From Methanolinea sp. UBA277 (GTDB lineage Archaea; Halobacteriota; Methanomicrobia; Methanomicrobiales; Methanospirillaceae), in assembly GCA_002499905.1 (NCBI GenBank), contig DANP01000015.1, positions 15,557 through 45,880 on the forward strand: a DNA stretch of 30,324 bases, given 5' to 3'. The notes below the pieces were generated by a model, which did not search any database, had not been told where the DNA came from, and was given only the letters and a program-made list of their open reading frames with translations. Positions 16,116-24,485 of this stretch are shown piece after piece. Position 1 is the first letter of the stretch. Every line of letters starts with the position of its first letter. The position numbers and the translations under genes were made by a program.

Positions 16116-16826
16116 ATGAAATCTGATTTGCGTCATCAGCTTGCGGAGAAGATGGCGGGTGAGATAACGCTTTCAGACTCTCCTGGAAAAGCCCTGAAGA
16201 AGTGGAGGATGAGCTTCAACATCCCCCAGGGAGTACTTTGCGAACGGCTCGATGTCTCCCCCTCGGTCATCAGCGATTACGAGAGCGGGAGGAGGAAAAG
16301 CCCCGGAACCGCAGTGGTGGGAAAGATCGTGGACACGATCCTCTCCATAGATGAGGCGAACGGGGGCAAGTACATCAAGAAGTTCGGAAAGATCCTCTAT
16401 GCAGACATCGATGACAATGTCATCTACGACATTCATGATTACCCGCAACCGGTCCCGTTGAGTATATTCGCCGGGGTCCTCGGCTGCAAGACCGTCTGCG
16501 GCTCGCTTTCCCAGTCAATCTTCGGATATACGATCATCAACAGTCTCAATGCGATCACCCAGCTCTCATCGAATGAATTCAACCGCATCTACGGCTGGAG
16601 CACGGAGCGGGCCCTCATTTTTACTGAAGTGACCTCCGGCAAATCGCCCATGGTGGCGATCCGGGTAACCCCCTTCAAACCCCGCTGCGTGGTGCTCCAG
16701 GGGATCGAGCCGGAACTCGTCCACCCGCTGGTACCAAAGATGGCGGAACGGGATCACATTACCGTGCTCTGCACCGCGATGGGCGTTGAGGAGATCGTGC
16801 GCGTTCTGAGGGAAGAGCAATGGTAG
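16116..16826 (+). CDS. XRE-type HTH transcriptional regulator of the archaeal family linked to mevalonate genes
   Basis: The 236-residue protein has an N-terminal Cro/XRE helix-turn-helix at about 27-65 ('WRMSFNIPQGVLCERLDVSPSVISDYESG'). It is followed by a conserved archaeal C-terminal domain with 'GWSTERALIFTEVTSGKSPMVAIRVTPFKP', which probably senses a small molecule. I believe this is the COG1709 family. The start at ATG 16116 fits the TATA at 16080-16089; an upstream ATG at 16062 lies before that TATA box. Its stop overlaps the HMG-CoA synthase start by 7 bases, so it is translated together with the pathway genes it may control. The ligand and DNA site are unknown. Confidence 0.85.
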   Translation: MKSDLRHQLAEKMAGEITLSDSPGKALKKWRMSFNIPQGVLCERLDVSPSVISDYESGRRKSPGTAVVGKIVDTILSIDEANGGKYIKKFGKILYADIDDNVIYDIHDYPQPVPLSIFAGVLGCKTVCGSLSQSIFGYTIINSLNAITQLSSNEFNRIYGWSTERALIFTEVTSGKSPMVAIRVTPFKPRCVVLQGIEPELVHPLVPKMAERDHITVLCTAMGVEEIVRVLREEQW

Positions 16827-17872
16827 GAATCATCACGTACGGGGTATACATCCCCCGGTACAGGATTAAAGTCGAAGAGATAACCCGGGTCTGGGGTGCT
16901 AACGCCGATGATATCACCGGCGGACTCGGCGTCTTCTCGAAATCGGTCCCTGACCTTGACGAGGATACCGCCACGATTGCGGTCGAGGCGGCCAGAAATG
17001 CCCTCGCACGCAGGGTAATCGATCCCTGCGCCATCGAGGCGGTCTATGTCGGGTCGGAGTCCCACCCCTACGCGGTCAAGCCTACGGCATGCACGGTCGG
17101 GGAGGCCATCGGTGCCACCCCGTGCATGACTGCCGCCGACTACGAGTTTGCCTGCAAGGCAGGAACTGCTGCAATCCAGACCTGCATGGGGCTTGCCACG
17201 AGCGGCATGATCCGGTACGGACTTGCCATCGGATCCGATGTGGCCCAGGGAGCCCCCAGCGACGCTCTCGAATATACCGCCGCTGCAGGTGGTGCTGCCT
17301 ACGTGATCGGCAGGGATGACCCGATCGCCCTGATCCACCGCACCTGCTCCTTCACTACCGACACCCCCGATTTCTGGCGCCGCGAGGGTCAGGATTACCC
17401 GCGGCATGGCGGCCGGTTTACCGGGGAGCCGGGATACTTCCGGCACGTCGAGGGTGCGGTCCGGATGCTCTTCGAGCAGACCGGGAAGAGCCCGAAGGAC
17501 TACACCTACGCTGTCTTCCACCAGCCGAATGCGAAGTTCCCCCAGCGGGTGGCAAAGATTCTCGGATTCTTTCCGGAACAGATCAAACCCGGCCTGGTGG
17601 TCCCGCGGCTCGGCAACACCTACAGCGGGTCTTCGATGATCGGGCTTGCGGCAACGCTTGATGTCGCAAAGGCCGGCGACCGTATCTTTGTGGCCTCCTT
17701 CGGCTCTGGTGCAGGGAGCGATGCCTTCGACATCGAGGTGACCGATGCCATCGAGTCTGATGCGTTCCGGCGGGACGCTGCACCCAGCGTTGAGCAGCTG
17801 CTCGCCAATCCCATCTATATCAACTATGCACAGTACGCCAGACACAAAGGGAAGATCGTGATGCAGAAATGA
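16820..17872 (+). CDS. Hydroxymethylglutaryl-CoA synthase (archaeal type)
   Basis: This 350-residue enzyme condenses acetoacetyl-CoA with acetyl-CoA to HMG-CoA for isoprenoid lipid synthesis. The catalytic cysteine is Cys112 in 'YEFACKAGTAAIQ', the general-base glutamate is in 'VGSESHPYAVKP' (Glu80), and the histidine is His234 in 'VFHQPNAKF'. 'GNTYSGSSMIGL' is a further family block. The gene overlaps the upstream regulator by 7 bases and the thiolase by 4 (ATGA). In archaea the synthase, thiolase and a DUF35 protein form one complex that channels acetoacetyl-CoA, which the gene order here fits exactly. Confidence 0.96.
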   Translation: MVGIITYGVYIPRYRIKVEEITRVWGANADDITGGLGVFSKSVPDLDEDTATIAVEAARNALARRVIDPCAIEAVYVGSESHPYAVKPTACTVGEAIGATPCMTAADYEFACKAGTAAIQTCMGLATSGMIRYGLAIGSDVAQGAPSDALEYTAAAGGAAYVIGRDDPIALIHRTCSFTTDTPDFWRREGQDYPRHGGRFTGEPGYFRHVEGAVRMLFEQTGKSPKDYTYAVFHQPNAKFPQRVAKILGFFPEQIKPGLVVPRLGNTYSGSSMIGLAATLDVAKAGDRIFVASFGSGAGSDAFDIEVTDAIESDAFRRDAAPSVEQLLANPIYINYAQYARHKGKIVMQK

Positions 17873-19032
17873 GAGACGTTGCAGTAATCGGGGCAGGATG
17901 CACCACCTTCGGGGAAAAATGGAACATGTCGTTTCGGAACCTCTTCGTGGAGGCAGGGATCCTCGCGCTCGAGGATGCCGGAGTTGCCGGTGAGCAGATC
18001 GACGGACTGTATGTCGGGAACATGAGTGCCGGCCGGTTCGTCGAGCAGGAGCACATCGGAGCGCTCATTGCCGACTATGCCGGGCTTGCCTCACACCACA
18101 TCCCTGCGACCCGGGTCGAGGCCGCGTGTGCATCGGGAGGGCTCTCTTTCCGACAGGCGGTCATCTCCGTGGCCTCCGGGATGGAGGACATCGTGGTCGC
18201 TGCCGGGGTCGAGAAGATGACAGATGTGGCCTCCGGGGCGAGCGTCGATACGCTCGCCGGTGCGGCCGATCGCGAATGGGAGGGGTTCGTGGGGGCGACC
18301 TTCCCGGGGCTCTATGCCATGATCGCCACCGACTACATGAACCGCTACCCCCTCACCCGGGAGCAGCTCGCGCAGGTGGCAGTCAAGAACCACTTCAACG
18401 GGGCCCGGAATCCCATCGCCCAGTTCCAGCAGGAGATTACCATCGATACCGTGGTCAGGTCATCGCTGGTTGCCGACCCGCTCCGGCTCTTTGACTGCTC
18501 CCCCATCACAGACGGGGCCGCAGCAGTTGTGCTCGCACCCCTTGATCGGGCACGTGAGTTTACCGACACTCCGGTGAAGGTGCTGGCCAGCGCCCAGGCA
18601 AGCGACACCATCACCCTCCATGACCGGCGCGACATCAGCACGCTCGATGCCTCGGTCGCCGCGGGCAGGCGCGCCTTCCAGATGGCAGGGCTCTCCATCG
18701 CAGACATCGATCTCGTCGAGGTGCATGACTGCTTCACCATTGCCGAGATATGCGCCATCGAGGACCTCGGGTTCTGCAGGAAAGGGGAGGCGGGACGCCT
18801 GACCGAAGAAGGGGTGACCGCGCTTGACGGGGATATCCCGGTCAATACCAGCGGCGGCCTGAAGGCCTGCGGCCACCCGGTCGGGGCGACCGGGATCAAG
18901 CAGGTCTTTGAGATCATCCAGCAGCTTCGCGGAGAGGCTGGAAAGCGCCAGATTGACGGGGCAGTGATTGGCATGACCCATAACGTTGGTGGCACCGGCG
19001 CAACGGTCGCCGTGCATATCCTGGGGGTGTGA
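17869..19032 (+). CDS. Acetyl-CoA C-acetyltransferase (archaeal acetoacetyl-CoA thiolase)
   Basis: The 387-residue thiolase makes acetoacetyl-CoA for the neighbouring HMG-CoA synthase. The nucleophilic cysteine is Cys87 in 'VEAACASGG'. The C-terminal catalytic histidine lies in 'NTSGGLKACGHPVGATG', and 'MTHNVGGTGATV' closes the fold. Another His is in 'VEVHDCFTIAE' near residue 285. As is usual for the archaeal enzyme, this group is closer to SCP2-type thiolases than to bacterial AtoB. The start overlaps the synthase stop by four bases, and the DUF35 gene follows after five bases. Confidence 0.95.
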   Translation: MRDVAVIGAGCTTFGEKWNMSFRNLFVEAGILALEDAGVAGEQIDGLYVGNMSAGRFVEQEHIGALIADYAGLASHHIPATRVEAACASGGLSFRQAVISVASGMEDIVVAAGVEKMTDVASGASVDTLAGAADREWEGFVGATFPGLYAMIATDYMNRYPLTREQLAQVAVKNHFNGARNPIAQFQQEITIDTVVRSSLVADPLRLFDCSPITDGAAAVVLAPLDRAREFTDTPVKVLASAQASDTITLHDRRDISTLDASVAAGRRAFQMAGLSIADIDLVEVHDCFTIAEICAIEDLGFCRKGEAGRLTEEGVTALDGDIPVNTSGGLKACGHPVGATGIKQVFEIIQQLRGEAGKRQIDGAVIGMTHNVGGTGATVAVHILGV

Positions 19033-19037
19033 GCACC

Positions 19038-19430
19038 ATGTCTGTTGCACGATTCTGGAGAAAGATCCCCCAGCGCTACAACCTGATAGGAACCACCTGC
19101 ACCACCTGCGGCCGGTACTTCTTCCCGCCGCGATCATTCTGCCCTGATTGCCGCCGGGCAGGAAATATTGTGGACTACAAGTTTTCCGGGAAGGGGGCCG
19201 TGGTCACCCACACAGTCATCCGGACGGCGAGCGAGCAGTTCGAGAAGATGACTCCCTACGTGCTGGCCATCGTGAAACTCGATGAAGGGCCCCGGATCAC
19301 CGCGCAGCTGGTCTGCACACCGGAGGAGGTTCGTATCGGAATGCGGGTGAAACCGGTCTTCCGGAAGATCGCGGCCGACGGGGAGAGCGGGGTCATCTAC
19401 TACGGGACCAAGTACGTGCCGGCGGAATAA
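19038..19430 (+). CDS. DUF35 zinc-ribbon/OB-fold protein, bridging partner of thiolase and HMG-CoA synthase
   Basis: The 130-residue protein has an N-terminal zinc ribbon (Cys21, Cys24, Cys35, Cys38) and an OB-fold ('SGKGAVVTHTVIRTA', 'PYVLAIVKLDEG'). In the characterised archaeal complex this protein links thiolase and synthase and shapes a shared CoA site. ATG 19038 is preferred, with GGGGTG at 19024-19029 as ribosome site. A GTG at 19029, overlapping the thiolase stop, would add three residues but leaves no room for that site. A T-run at 19437-19442 probably ends the operon. Confidence 0.93.
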   Translation: MSVARFWRKIPQRYNLIGTTCTTCGRYFFPPRSFCPDCRRAGNIVDYKFSGKGAVVTHTVIRTASEQFEKMTPYVLAIVKLDEGPRITAQLVCTPEEVRIGMRVKPVFRKIAADGESGVIYYGTKYVPAE

Positions 19431-19594
19431 TCTCCCTTTTTTAGTCCGCACCCACTCTTGTGATTCTCTCTGATCTGATGCCCCGTCGCTGCGATAACGC
19501 CTGTGCGACACAAAAGTCCGATAGTTCCCTGAAATAAGGGCAGCATGTACGACGCTGGGCGGTATCCCGGGGGTTGGTGACGGTCAGCCCGTTT

Positions 19595-20533
19595 TCATCG
19601 GGAACCGGTTTCCCGCGCTTCCCCACCCACCACGATATCATAGACCGCATGCCACCTGCCAGGTGAGTACGAACGGACGTACCGTTCCGTCACATCCCTG
19701 ACAGGATACTTCCGGAGCTCCGGGAGGGCCTCCCCTTCCGCCGTCTGGAGGACATAGCAGTGGATCGAGCCTCCCGGCCGGCAGAGCGCGAAGGCCTCCG
19801 GAAGGAAGGGCAGGGCCCCGGTCGGGTGGTTCATGATGATGCGGTCAAAGGTCCAGGGGAGGACCGTGCGGATCCGGGAGGTGTCTGCGAGGAACGGGAG
19901 CACATTTGGTGCACGGTTCAGCCGGATATTCTTCTCCATAAGCCGGACCGCGCCCGGGTTGATATCAATGGCCACCACCAGCTCCGCCCGGTCCGCAAGC
20001 ACTATCGCGAACGGCCCGACCCCGGAAAACAGGTCGAGCACCCGCTCGCCCTCCCCCATCTGAGTCACGATGCGCTGGCGTTCCGTGGCCAGCCGGGCGG
20101 AGAAGTAGGCTTCCGACAAATCGATCTCAAACCGTTTTCCGTATTCGATGCAGGTCGTCCGGGTGGTGTTCTTTCCAGCCAGCAGCCCGAAGCGGCGGGT
20201 CCGGTATTCTCCTTCAACATCGCTCACCGGGAAGAGCACGGTGTGGAGGGAGGGACGGGAGGCGAGGAGTTTCTCTGCTGCTGCAGGATCGGCATGGAGC
20301 ATGATCGCGATGCCCCCTATCAGCTCGTGCCGGGGCAGCTCCGGCAGCGGTCCGCGTGAGAGGAAGGATGCCCGTTCAGCACCGTCCAGCTGTGAGACGA
20401 CCGGGATCAGGAGAAAATCCCCCTCAACCCTCAGTTTCAGGCTGCGGTCAAGGAGGCCCTCCCGTGCGAGCCGCTGCCGTTCCCCCTCGCCCCGGCTGCG
20501 GGGCACCCGTACCGCCCACTGCTCCTCTTCCAT
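19595..20533 (-). CDS. trm5: tRNA (guanine37-N1)-methyltransferase, Trm5 family
   Basis: This 312-residue enzyme belongs to the Trm5/Taw2 group of SAM-dependent methyltransferases, which act on G37 next to the anticodon. The family block 'YFSARLATERQRI' precedes the SAM site 'VLDLFSGVGPFAIVLA' (residues about 165-180) and 'VVAIDINPGAVRLMEKNI'. The catalytic loop reads NHPTGALPF where most Trm5 proteins have Asn-Leu-Pro. The Taw2 paralogue, which works in wyosine synthesis, is the main alternative. It is divergent from hmgA with 44 bases between and sits between the two parts of the mevalonate cluster without an obvious functional link. Confidence 0.88.
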   Translation of the reverse strand: MEEEQWAVRVPRSRGEGERQRLAREGLLDRSLKLRVEGDFLLIPVVSQLDGAERASFLSRGPLPELPRHELIGGIAIMLHADPAAAEKLLASRPSLHTVLFPVSDVEGEYRTRRFGLLAGKNTTRTTCIEYGKRFEIDLSEAYFSARLATERQRIVTQMGEGERVLDLFSGVGPFAIVLADRAELVVAIDINPGAVRLMEKNIRLNRAPNVLPFLADTSRIRTVLPWTFDRIIMNHPTGALPFLPEAFALCRPGGSIHCYVLQTAEGEALPELRKYPVRDVTERYVRSYSPGRWHAVYDIVVGGEARETGSR

Positions 20534-20577
20534 ACCTTTGAGCCACCCTCATTTATCCCGGGAGCGTAATAGTATCC

Positions 20578-21783
20578 ATGGAAGATTATCTCGAGAGGCT
20601 GAAAAAGGGGTCGCTGAAACTCTATGCGCTCGAGTCAGAGCTTCCGCCGGATGATGCGGTCAGGGTCCGGCGGACCTTTATCGAGCGGGAGACGGGGGCC
20701 GATCTCTCCGCGACGGGATCATTCACCATCCCGATCGACCGTGCGGCAACAAAGAACTGCGAGAACATGATCGGCACCGTCCAGGTCCCGGTGGGGGTCG
20801 CCGGGCCGCTCCTGGTGAAAGGTGAGTACGCTCACGGCTCATTCTACATCCCCCTGGCAACAACGGAAGGTGCGCTGGTGGCCTCGGTGAACCGCGGGTG
20901 CGGGGCCATCACCCGGGCCGGCGGAGCAGATACCCGCATCTTCCGGGACGGGATGACCCGGGCGCCGGTCTTTGCTGCCCGGGATATCACCCATGCCCGC
21001 GAGATCTGCGACTGGGTGGCCTCCCACCGGGACGAGATCACCGCGGCGGCCGAGAGCACCACGTCACATGGGAAACTTACCGGGATCATGACCGCGGTCG
21101 GGGGGACCAGCGTCTTCGTGCGCCTGGAGTTTGACACCAAGGACGCCATGGGGATGAACATGGTGACCATTGCCAGTGCGGAAGCCGCCGGGGTGATATC
21201 GGCTGCAACCGGCGCCCGCCTCATCGCGCTCTCGGGAAATTTCTGCACCGACAAGAAACCGGCCGCAGTCAACATGGTCATGGGGAGGGGGAGAACCGTT
21301 GCTGCCGGAATTTTCCTCCCTGACGCCCTGATCAGGGTGGTCTTCAAGACCGACGCCCGGACCCTTGCTGAGGTGAACATGCGCAAGAACCTGGTCGGGT
21401 CGGCCCGTGCGGGATCGTTCGGCTTCAATGCCCAGGCCGCAAACATCATCGCCGCCCTGTTCATCGCCTGCGGACAGGACCCTGCCCATGTAGTGGAGGG
21501 GAGCCTGGCCGTCACCACGGTCGACCCGGTCGAAGGCGGGGTCTACGTCTCGGTGACGCTCCCCTCGCTTCCTTCCGGCACGGTGGGGGGCGGGACGGGG
21601 ATTGCGACACAGCACGAGTGCCTGGCCCTCCTCGGTGTGGCCGGAGGTGGAAGCCCGCCGGGCACGCATGCAAAAAAGTTTGCCGAGATCATCGCCTGCG
21701 CTGTGCTCGCCGGGGAACTCTCCCTGCTCGGGGCGCTCGGGGCGCAGCACCTGGCCCGGGCCCACCAGCAGCTCGGCCGCTAA
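20578..21783 (+). CDS. hmgA: 3-hydroxy-3-methylglutaryl-CoA reductase (class I)
   Basis: This 401-residue enzyme reduces HMG-CoA to mevalonate with NADPH, the committed step to archaeal membrane lipids. Signatures include 'ENMIGTVQVPVGVAGPL' near 60-77, 'TTEGALVASVNRG' with the catalytic Glu, 'DAMGMNMVTIASA' (NADP site), 'DKKPAAVNMVMGRG' with the catalytic Lys, 'GQDPAHVVEGS' with the catalytic Asp, and a C-terminal 'GAQHLARAHQQLGR' with the catalytic His. It has no membrane anchor, as usual in archaea. TATA-like ATTTATCC (20551-20558) is centred 24 bases before the start. The stop overlaps the convergent acetyltransferase stop by four bases. Confidence 0.97.
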   Translation: MEDYLERLKKGSLKLYALESELPPDDAVRVRRTFIERETGADLSATGSFTIPIDRAATKNCENMIGTVQVPVGVAGPLLVKGEYAHGSFYIPLATTEGALVASVNRGCGAITRAGGADTRIFRDGMTRAPVFAARDITHAREICDWVASHRDEITAAAESTTSHGKLTGIMTAVGGTSVFVRLEFDTKDAMGMNMVTIASAEAAGVISAATGARLIALSGNFCTDKKPAAVNMVMGRGRTVAAGIFLPDALIRVVFKTDARTLAEVNMRKNLVGSARAGSFGFNAQAANIIAALFIACGQDPAHVVEGSLAVTTVDPVEGGVYVSVTLPSLPSGTVGGGTGIATQHECLALLGVAGGGSPPGTHAKKFAEIIACAVLAGELSLLGALGAQHLARAHQQLGR

Positions 21784-22241
21784 AACCGGAACCACTTCAT
21801 CATGACCACCGCGTCCTCCCCGTTTGCATAGTAGCGGTCGATGAGGAAGACATCCCGGTAGCCGAGGCGGCGGTAGAACTGCTGGGCGGGGAGGTTTGAT
21901 ACCCGGACCTCCAGCTGCACTCCGGCGGCGAGATTGATGGCGAACTGCCGCTCGGCCCGCTGAACCAGCATCCTGCCCACCCCCCACTTCCGGTACGCCG
22001 GGGTGACGGCCAGGTTGCAGATATGGCCGTAGACCTCCTCCCCGGTGTCTTCAATCCCTCCGGCGATGAAACCCACCACCCTTCCCTGATGGACCGCAAC
22101 AAAGAACGTGGAGGGGAAGTAGGCGAGGGTCTCGGCAAACACCTCGGCGCTCCAGGGATCAGGGAACGATTCGGCCTCTATCCCGGCAATCGCACCGATA
22201 TCATCCTGCCGGGCCTTCCGGATGGTGATCTCCCCGCCCAT
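21780..22241 (-). CDS. rimI: RimI/Ard1-type N-alpha-acetyltransferase (GNAT family)
   Basis: The 153-residue protein is a GNAT acetyltransferase close to archaeal RimI/NAT enzymes that acetylate protein N-termini. The acetyl-CoA loop is visible in 'CNLAVTPAYRKWGVGRMLVQRAE' (R-x-x-G-x-G type) and the family end 'NLPAQQFYRRLGYRDVFLIDRYY' is typical. ATG 22241 is chosen because the TATA box at 22268-22277 lies about 30 bases upstream and GGGAG precedes it; the open frame continues upstream through that promoter. The protein substrate cannot be told from sequence. Confidence 0.9.
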   Translation of the reverse strand: MGGEITIRKARQDDIGAIAGIEAESFPDPWSAEVFAETLAYFPSTFFVAVHQGRVVGFIAGGIEDTGEEVYGHICNLAVTPAYRKWGVGRMLVQRAERQFAINLAAGVQLEVRVSNLPAQQFYRRLGYRDVFLIDRYYANGEDAVVMMKWFRF

Positions 22242-22267
22242 GGTCTCCCATACATGTATGCCACTGA

Positions 22268-22277
22268 AATAATATAG
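22268..22277. promoter_or_regulatory. Shared TATA region between rimI and the DUF1015 gene
   Basis: AATAATATAG on the plus strand, CTATATTATT on the minus strand, is the only AT-rich core in this divergent gap. It lies about 31 bases from the rimI start and 42 from the DUF1015 start, so one element may serve both genes. Confidence 0.45.
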
Positions 22278-22314
22278 GTACAGGGGAAATGAGTAGAGAG
22301 AGCCGGGTTTTACC

Positions 22315-23574
22315 ATGGTGAAGATATTTCGTTTTGCTGCGGTCAGGCCGGAGCGGGAGGCTGCATCCCGGGTGGCAGCCGTACCCTATGACGTGGTCAC
22401 CGCTGATGAGGCTGCCGCGATCATCAGGGAGAACCCGATGAGTTTTCTCCGGATCAGCCGTCCCGATGCCGAGCTGCCCGATATCCCCCCCCATGACGAC
22501 CGTGTGTATGCCCGCGCACGGGAGCGCTTCGACGAGCTGCGGTCTGCCGGGGTGTTCCGGGATGACGGGAGCCCGGGGATGTACATCTACCGGGTCAGCT
22601 CCCGGGCAGGAACCTTCACCGGGCTCTGCTGCTGCCTCCCGGTTGAGGACTACGAATCCGGGGTGATACGCCGGCATGAACAGACGCGGTACGACAAGGA
22701 GGATGACCGCACCCGGCATATCGACGCGGTGAACGCCAACACCGGGCCGGTGGTCCTGATCTACCGGGACGCGGGATCGCTCGCCCGGCTGATCGAGGGG
22801 CTGGCCGACACCCTCCCCCCGGAAGCCGAGGTACGCTGGCATGACGGTTCCCTCCACCGGATCTTCCTTATATCCGACCCCGGGGATCTGGCCCGCATCG
22901 AAGCGCTCTTTTCCACTGTTGACCGCCTCTATATCGCCGACGGGCACCACCGGGCGAAGTCGGCAGTCAATGTCGCACACCGGCGGCGTCAGGATGGCAG
23001 GGGGCCACGCGGCGAGGAAGACCGCTTCATGGGAGTGCTCTTCGCCGATTCCGGTGTCCGGATCCACGGCTACAGCCGGATGGTCCGCGACCTCGGCGGC
23101 AGGACCCGTGAGGAGTTCATGAACGCGGTTTCCGGGTCGTACGGGATTGTTCCCTGCGGGCCGGTAGACCCCTCGGCCTTCCAGATCGCCCCGCGGCAGG
23201 CGACAGGCAACGGTCACCTCATGCATATGTACCTCGGCCGAACCTGGTACGAATGCCGGGCGAAAGGGGACCCCCCCTCCGATCCCATCGCGACACTCGA
23301 TGTATCGGTCCTGCAGCGTGAGGTCCTCGAGAGGATCCTCGGCATCACCGACCCGCGGGGAGATGAGCGCCTCCAGTACCTTGGCGGGGCCCGGCCCATC
23401 GCCGACCTCGAGGCCATGGTGGACCGGGGCGAGTACGCGGTCGCCTTCTCCATGCAGCCGGTCAACGTAGAGACGGTCCTGTCCATCGCCGATGCGAACG
23501 GGATTATGCCCCCGAAATCCACCTGGTTTGAACCGAAGCTCCTCTCCGGCCTTATCATCCATACCCTCTCCTGA
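22315..23574 (+). CDS. DUF1015 family protein
   Basis: The 419-residue protein matches the widely distributed DUF1015 family. Typical blocks are the start 'FRFAAVRPE', 'AAVPYDVVTADEA' near 20-32, 'RHEQTRYDKEDDRTRHIDAVNANTGPV' near 120-145 and 'YIADGHHRAKSA' near 205-216. The His-rich 'DGHHR' motif suggests an enzyme or metal site, but I know of no secure function. It lies just before hisG on the same strand, with a T-run (23580-23585) between, so the two are probably separate transcripts. Length is normal for the family. Confidence 0.88.
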   Translation: MVKIFRFAAVRPEREAASRVAAVPYDVVTADEAAAIIRENPMSFLRISRPDAELPDIPPHDDRVYARARERFDELRSAGVFRDDGSPGMYIYRVSSRAGTFTGLCCCLPVEDYESGVIRRHEQTRYDKEDDRTRHIDAVNANTGPVVLIYRDAGSLARLIEGLADTLPPEAEVRWHDGSLHRIFLISDPGDLARIEALFSTVDRLYIADGHHRAKSAVNVAHRRRQDGRGPRGEEDRFMGVLFADSGVRIHGYSRMVRDLGGRTREEFMNAVSGSYGIVPCGPVDPSAFQIAPRQATGNGHLMHMYLGRTWYECRAKGDPPSDPIATLDVSVLQREVLERILGITDPRGDERLQYLGGARPIADLEAMVDRGEYAVAFSMQPVNVETVLSIADANGIMPPKSTWFEPKLLSGLIIHTLS

Positions 23575-23612
23575 ATACCTTTTTTCCCTTGCCGGGCAAA
23601 GGAGAGTACAGC

Positions 23613-24485
23613 ATGATCAATATCGCACTTCCCAAGGGCAGCCTTGAGGCGCAGACCCTGCAGCTCTTCAAGGAAGCAGATCTCGACGTAAAACGGGGGG
23701 AGCGGGACTACAACCCGGTTATCTCCGATCACCGTATCGACAAGGTGAAGATCCTCCGGCCCCAGGAGATCCCGAACTACATCGAGATGGGATACTTCGA
23801 CCTCGGCATCTCGGGCCTCGACTGGGTGAAGGAGACCGGTTCCCGGGTGCGGGAGGTGGCACGCCTCTCCTACAGCAAGACCGGTGAAGGGACGGTCAAG
23901 ATTGTGGTCGCGGTGCATGAGAGCGAACCGATTTCCGACGTCACCCAGATCCGGCCGAACAGCCGGGTGACCACCGAATACCCGGAGATCACCAGGGAGT
24001 TCTTCGGGCGGCTCGGGATCCCGGTCCAGCTCTTCCCCTCCTATGGCGCCTCTGAGGCGAAGGTGCCGGACCTGATGGACGTGGTGGTCGACCTGACCGA
24101 GACCGGGACTACGCTGCGGCGGAACGGCCTGAAGATCATCGGCCAGATCATGGAGTCTTATACCGTGATCATCGCCAACCGGGACAGCTTCGAGGATGAG
24201 GGGAAGCGCCAGGCAATAGAGGAGATCGTGACTCTGCTGCTCGGGGTAATCGATGCCCGCCACCAGGTGCTCCTCTCCATGAACGTCCCTGATGAGGACA
24301 TGGACCGGGTGATAGCCGTGCTCCCGGCGCTCAAGAAACCGACGGTGAGCAGGCTGCACGGCATCGACTACTACAACATCCAGACCGTGGCCAGGAAGGG
24401 CGAGGTGAACACCCTGATCCCTAACCTTAAAGCTGCCGGGGCTGAGGATATCCTCGAGATCCCGATCACAAAAATCATCCGGTAA
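23613..24485 (+). CDS. hisG: ATP phosphoribosyltransferase, long form (HisG)
   Basis: HisG joins ATP and PRPP, the first step of histidine synthesis. The 290-residue protein has the family start 'INIALPKGSL', 'YFDLGISGLDWVKE' near 70-83, and the PRPP-binding block 'DVVVDLTETGTTLRRNGL' near 158-175. The last 80 residues ('RHQVLLSMNVPDEDMDRVIAVLPALK') form the PII-like regulatory domain of the long form, which binds histidine and needs no HisZ. The ATG at 23613 follows AAAGGAGAG at a good distance, while a TTG at 23589 lies before that site. No other his gene is in the window. Confidence 0.96.
   Translation: MINIALPKGSLEAQTLQLFKEADLDVKRGERDYNPVISDHRIDKVKILRPQEIPNYIEMGYFDLGISGLDWVKETGSRVREVARLSYSKTGEGTVKIVVAVHESEPISDVTQIRPNSRVTTEYPEITREFFGRLGIPVQLFPSYGASEAKVPDLMDVVVDLTETGTTLRRNGLKIIGQIMESYTVIIANRDSFEDEGKRQAIEEIVTLLLGVIDARHQVLLSMNVPDEDMDRVIAVLPALKKPTVSRLHGIDYYNIQTVARKGEVNTLIPNLKAAGAEDILEIPITKIIR

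Noticed and set aside
16754..17845. 363-codon open frame on the minus strand opposite HMG-CoA synthase
   Set aside because: Shadow of a conserved enzyme gene with intact active site on the plus strand.
19431..19594. 164-base gap between the DUF35 gene and trm5 considered for a tRNA or small RNA
   Set aside because: Apart from a T-run no cloverleaf, box motif or promoter was seen.
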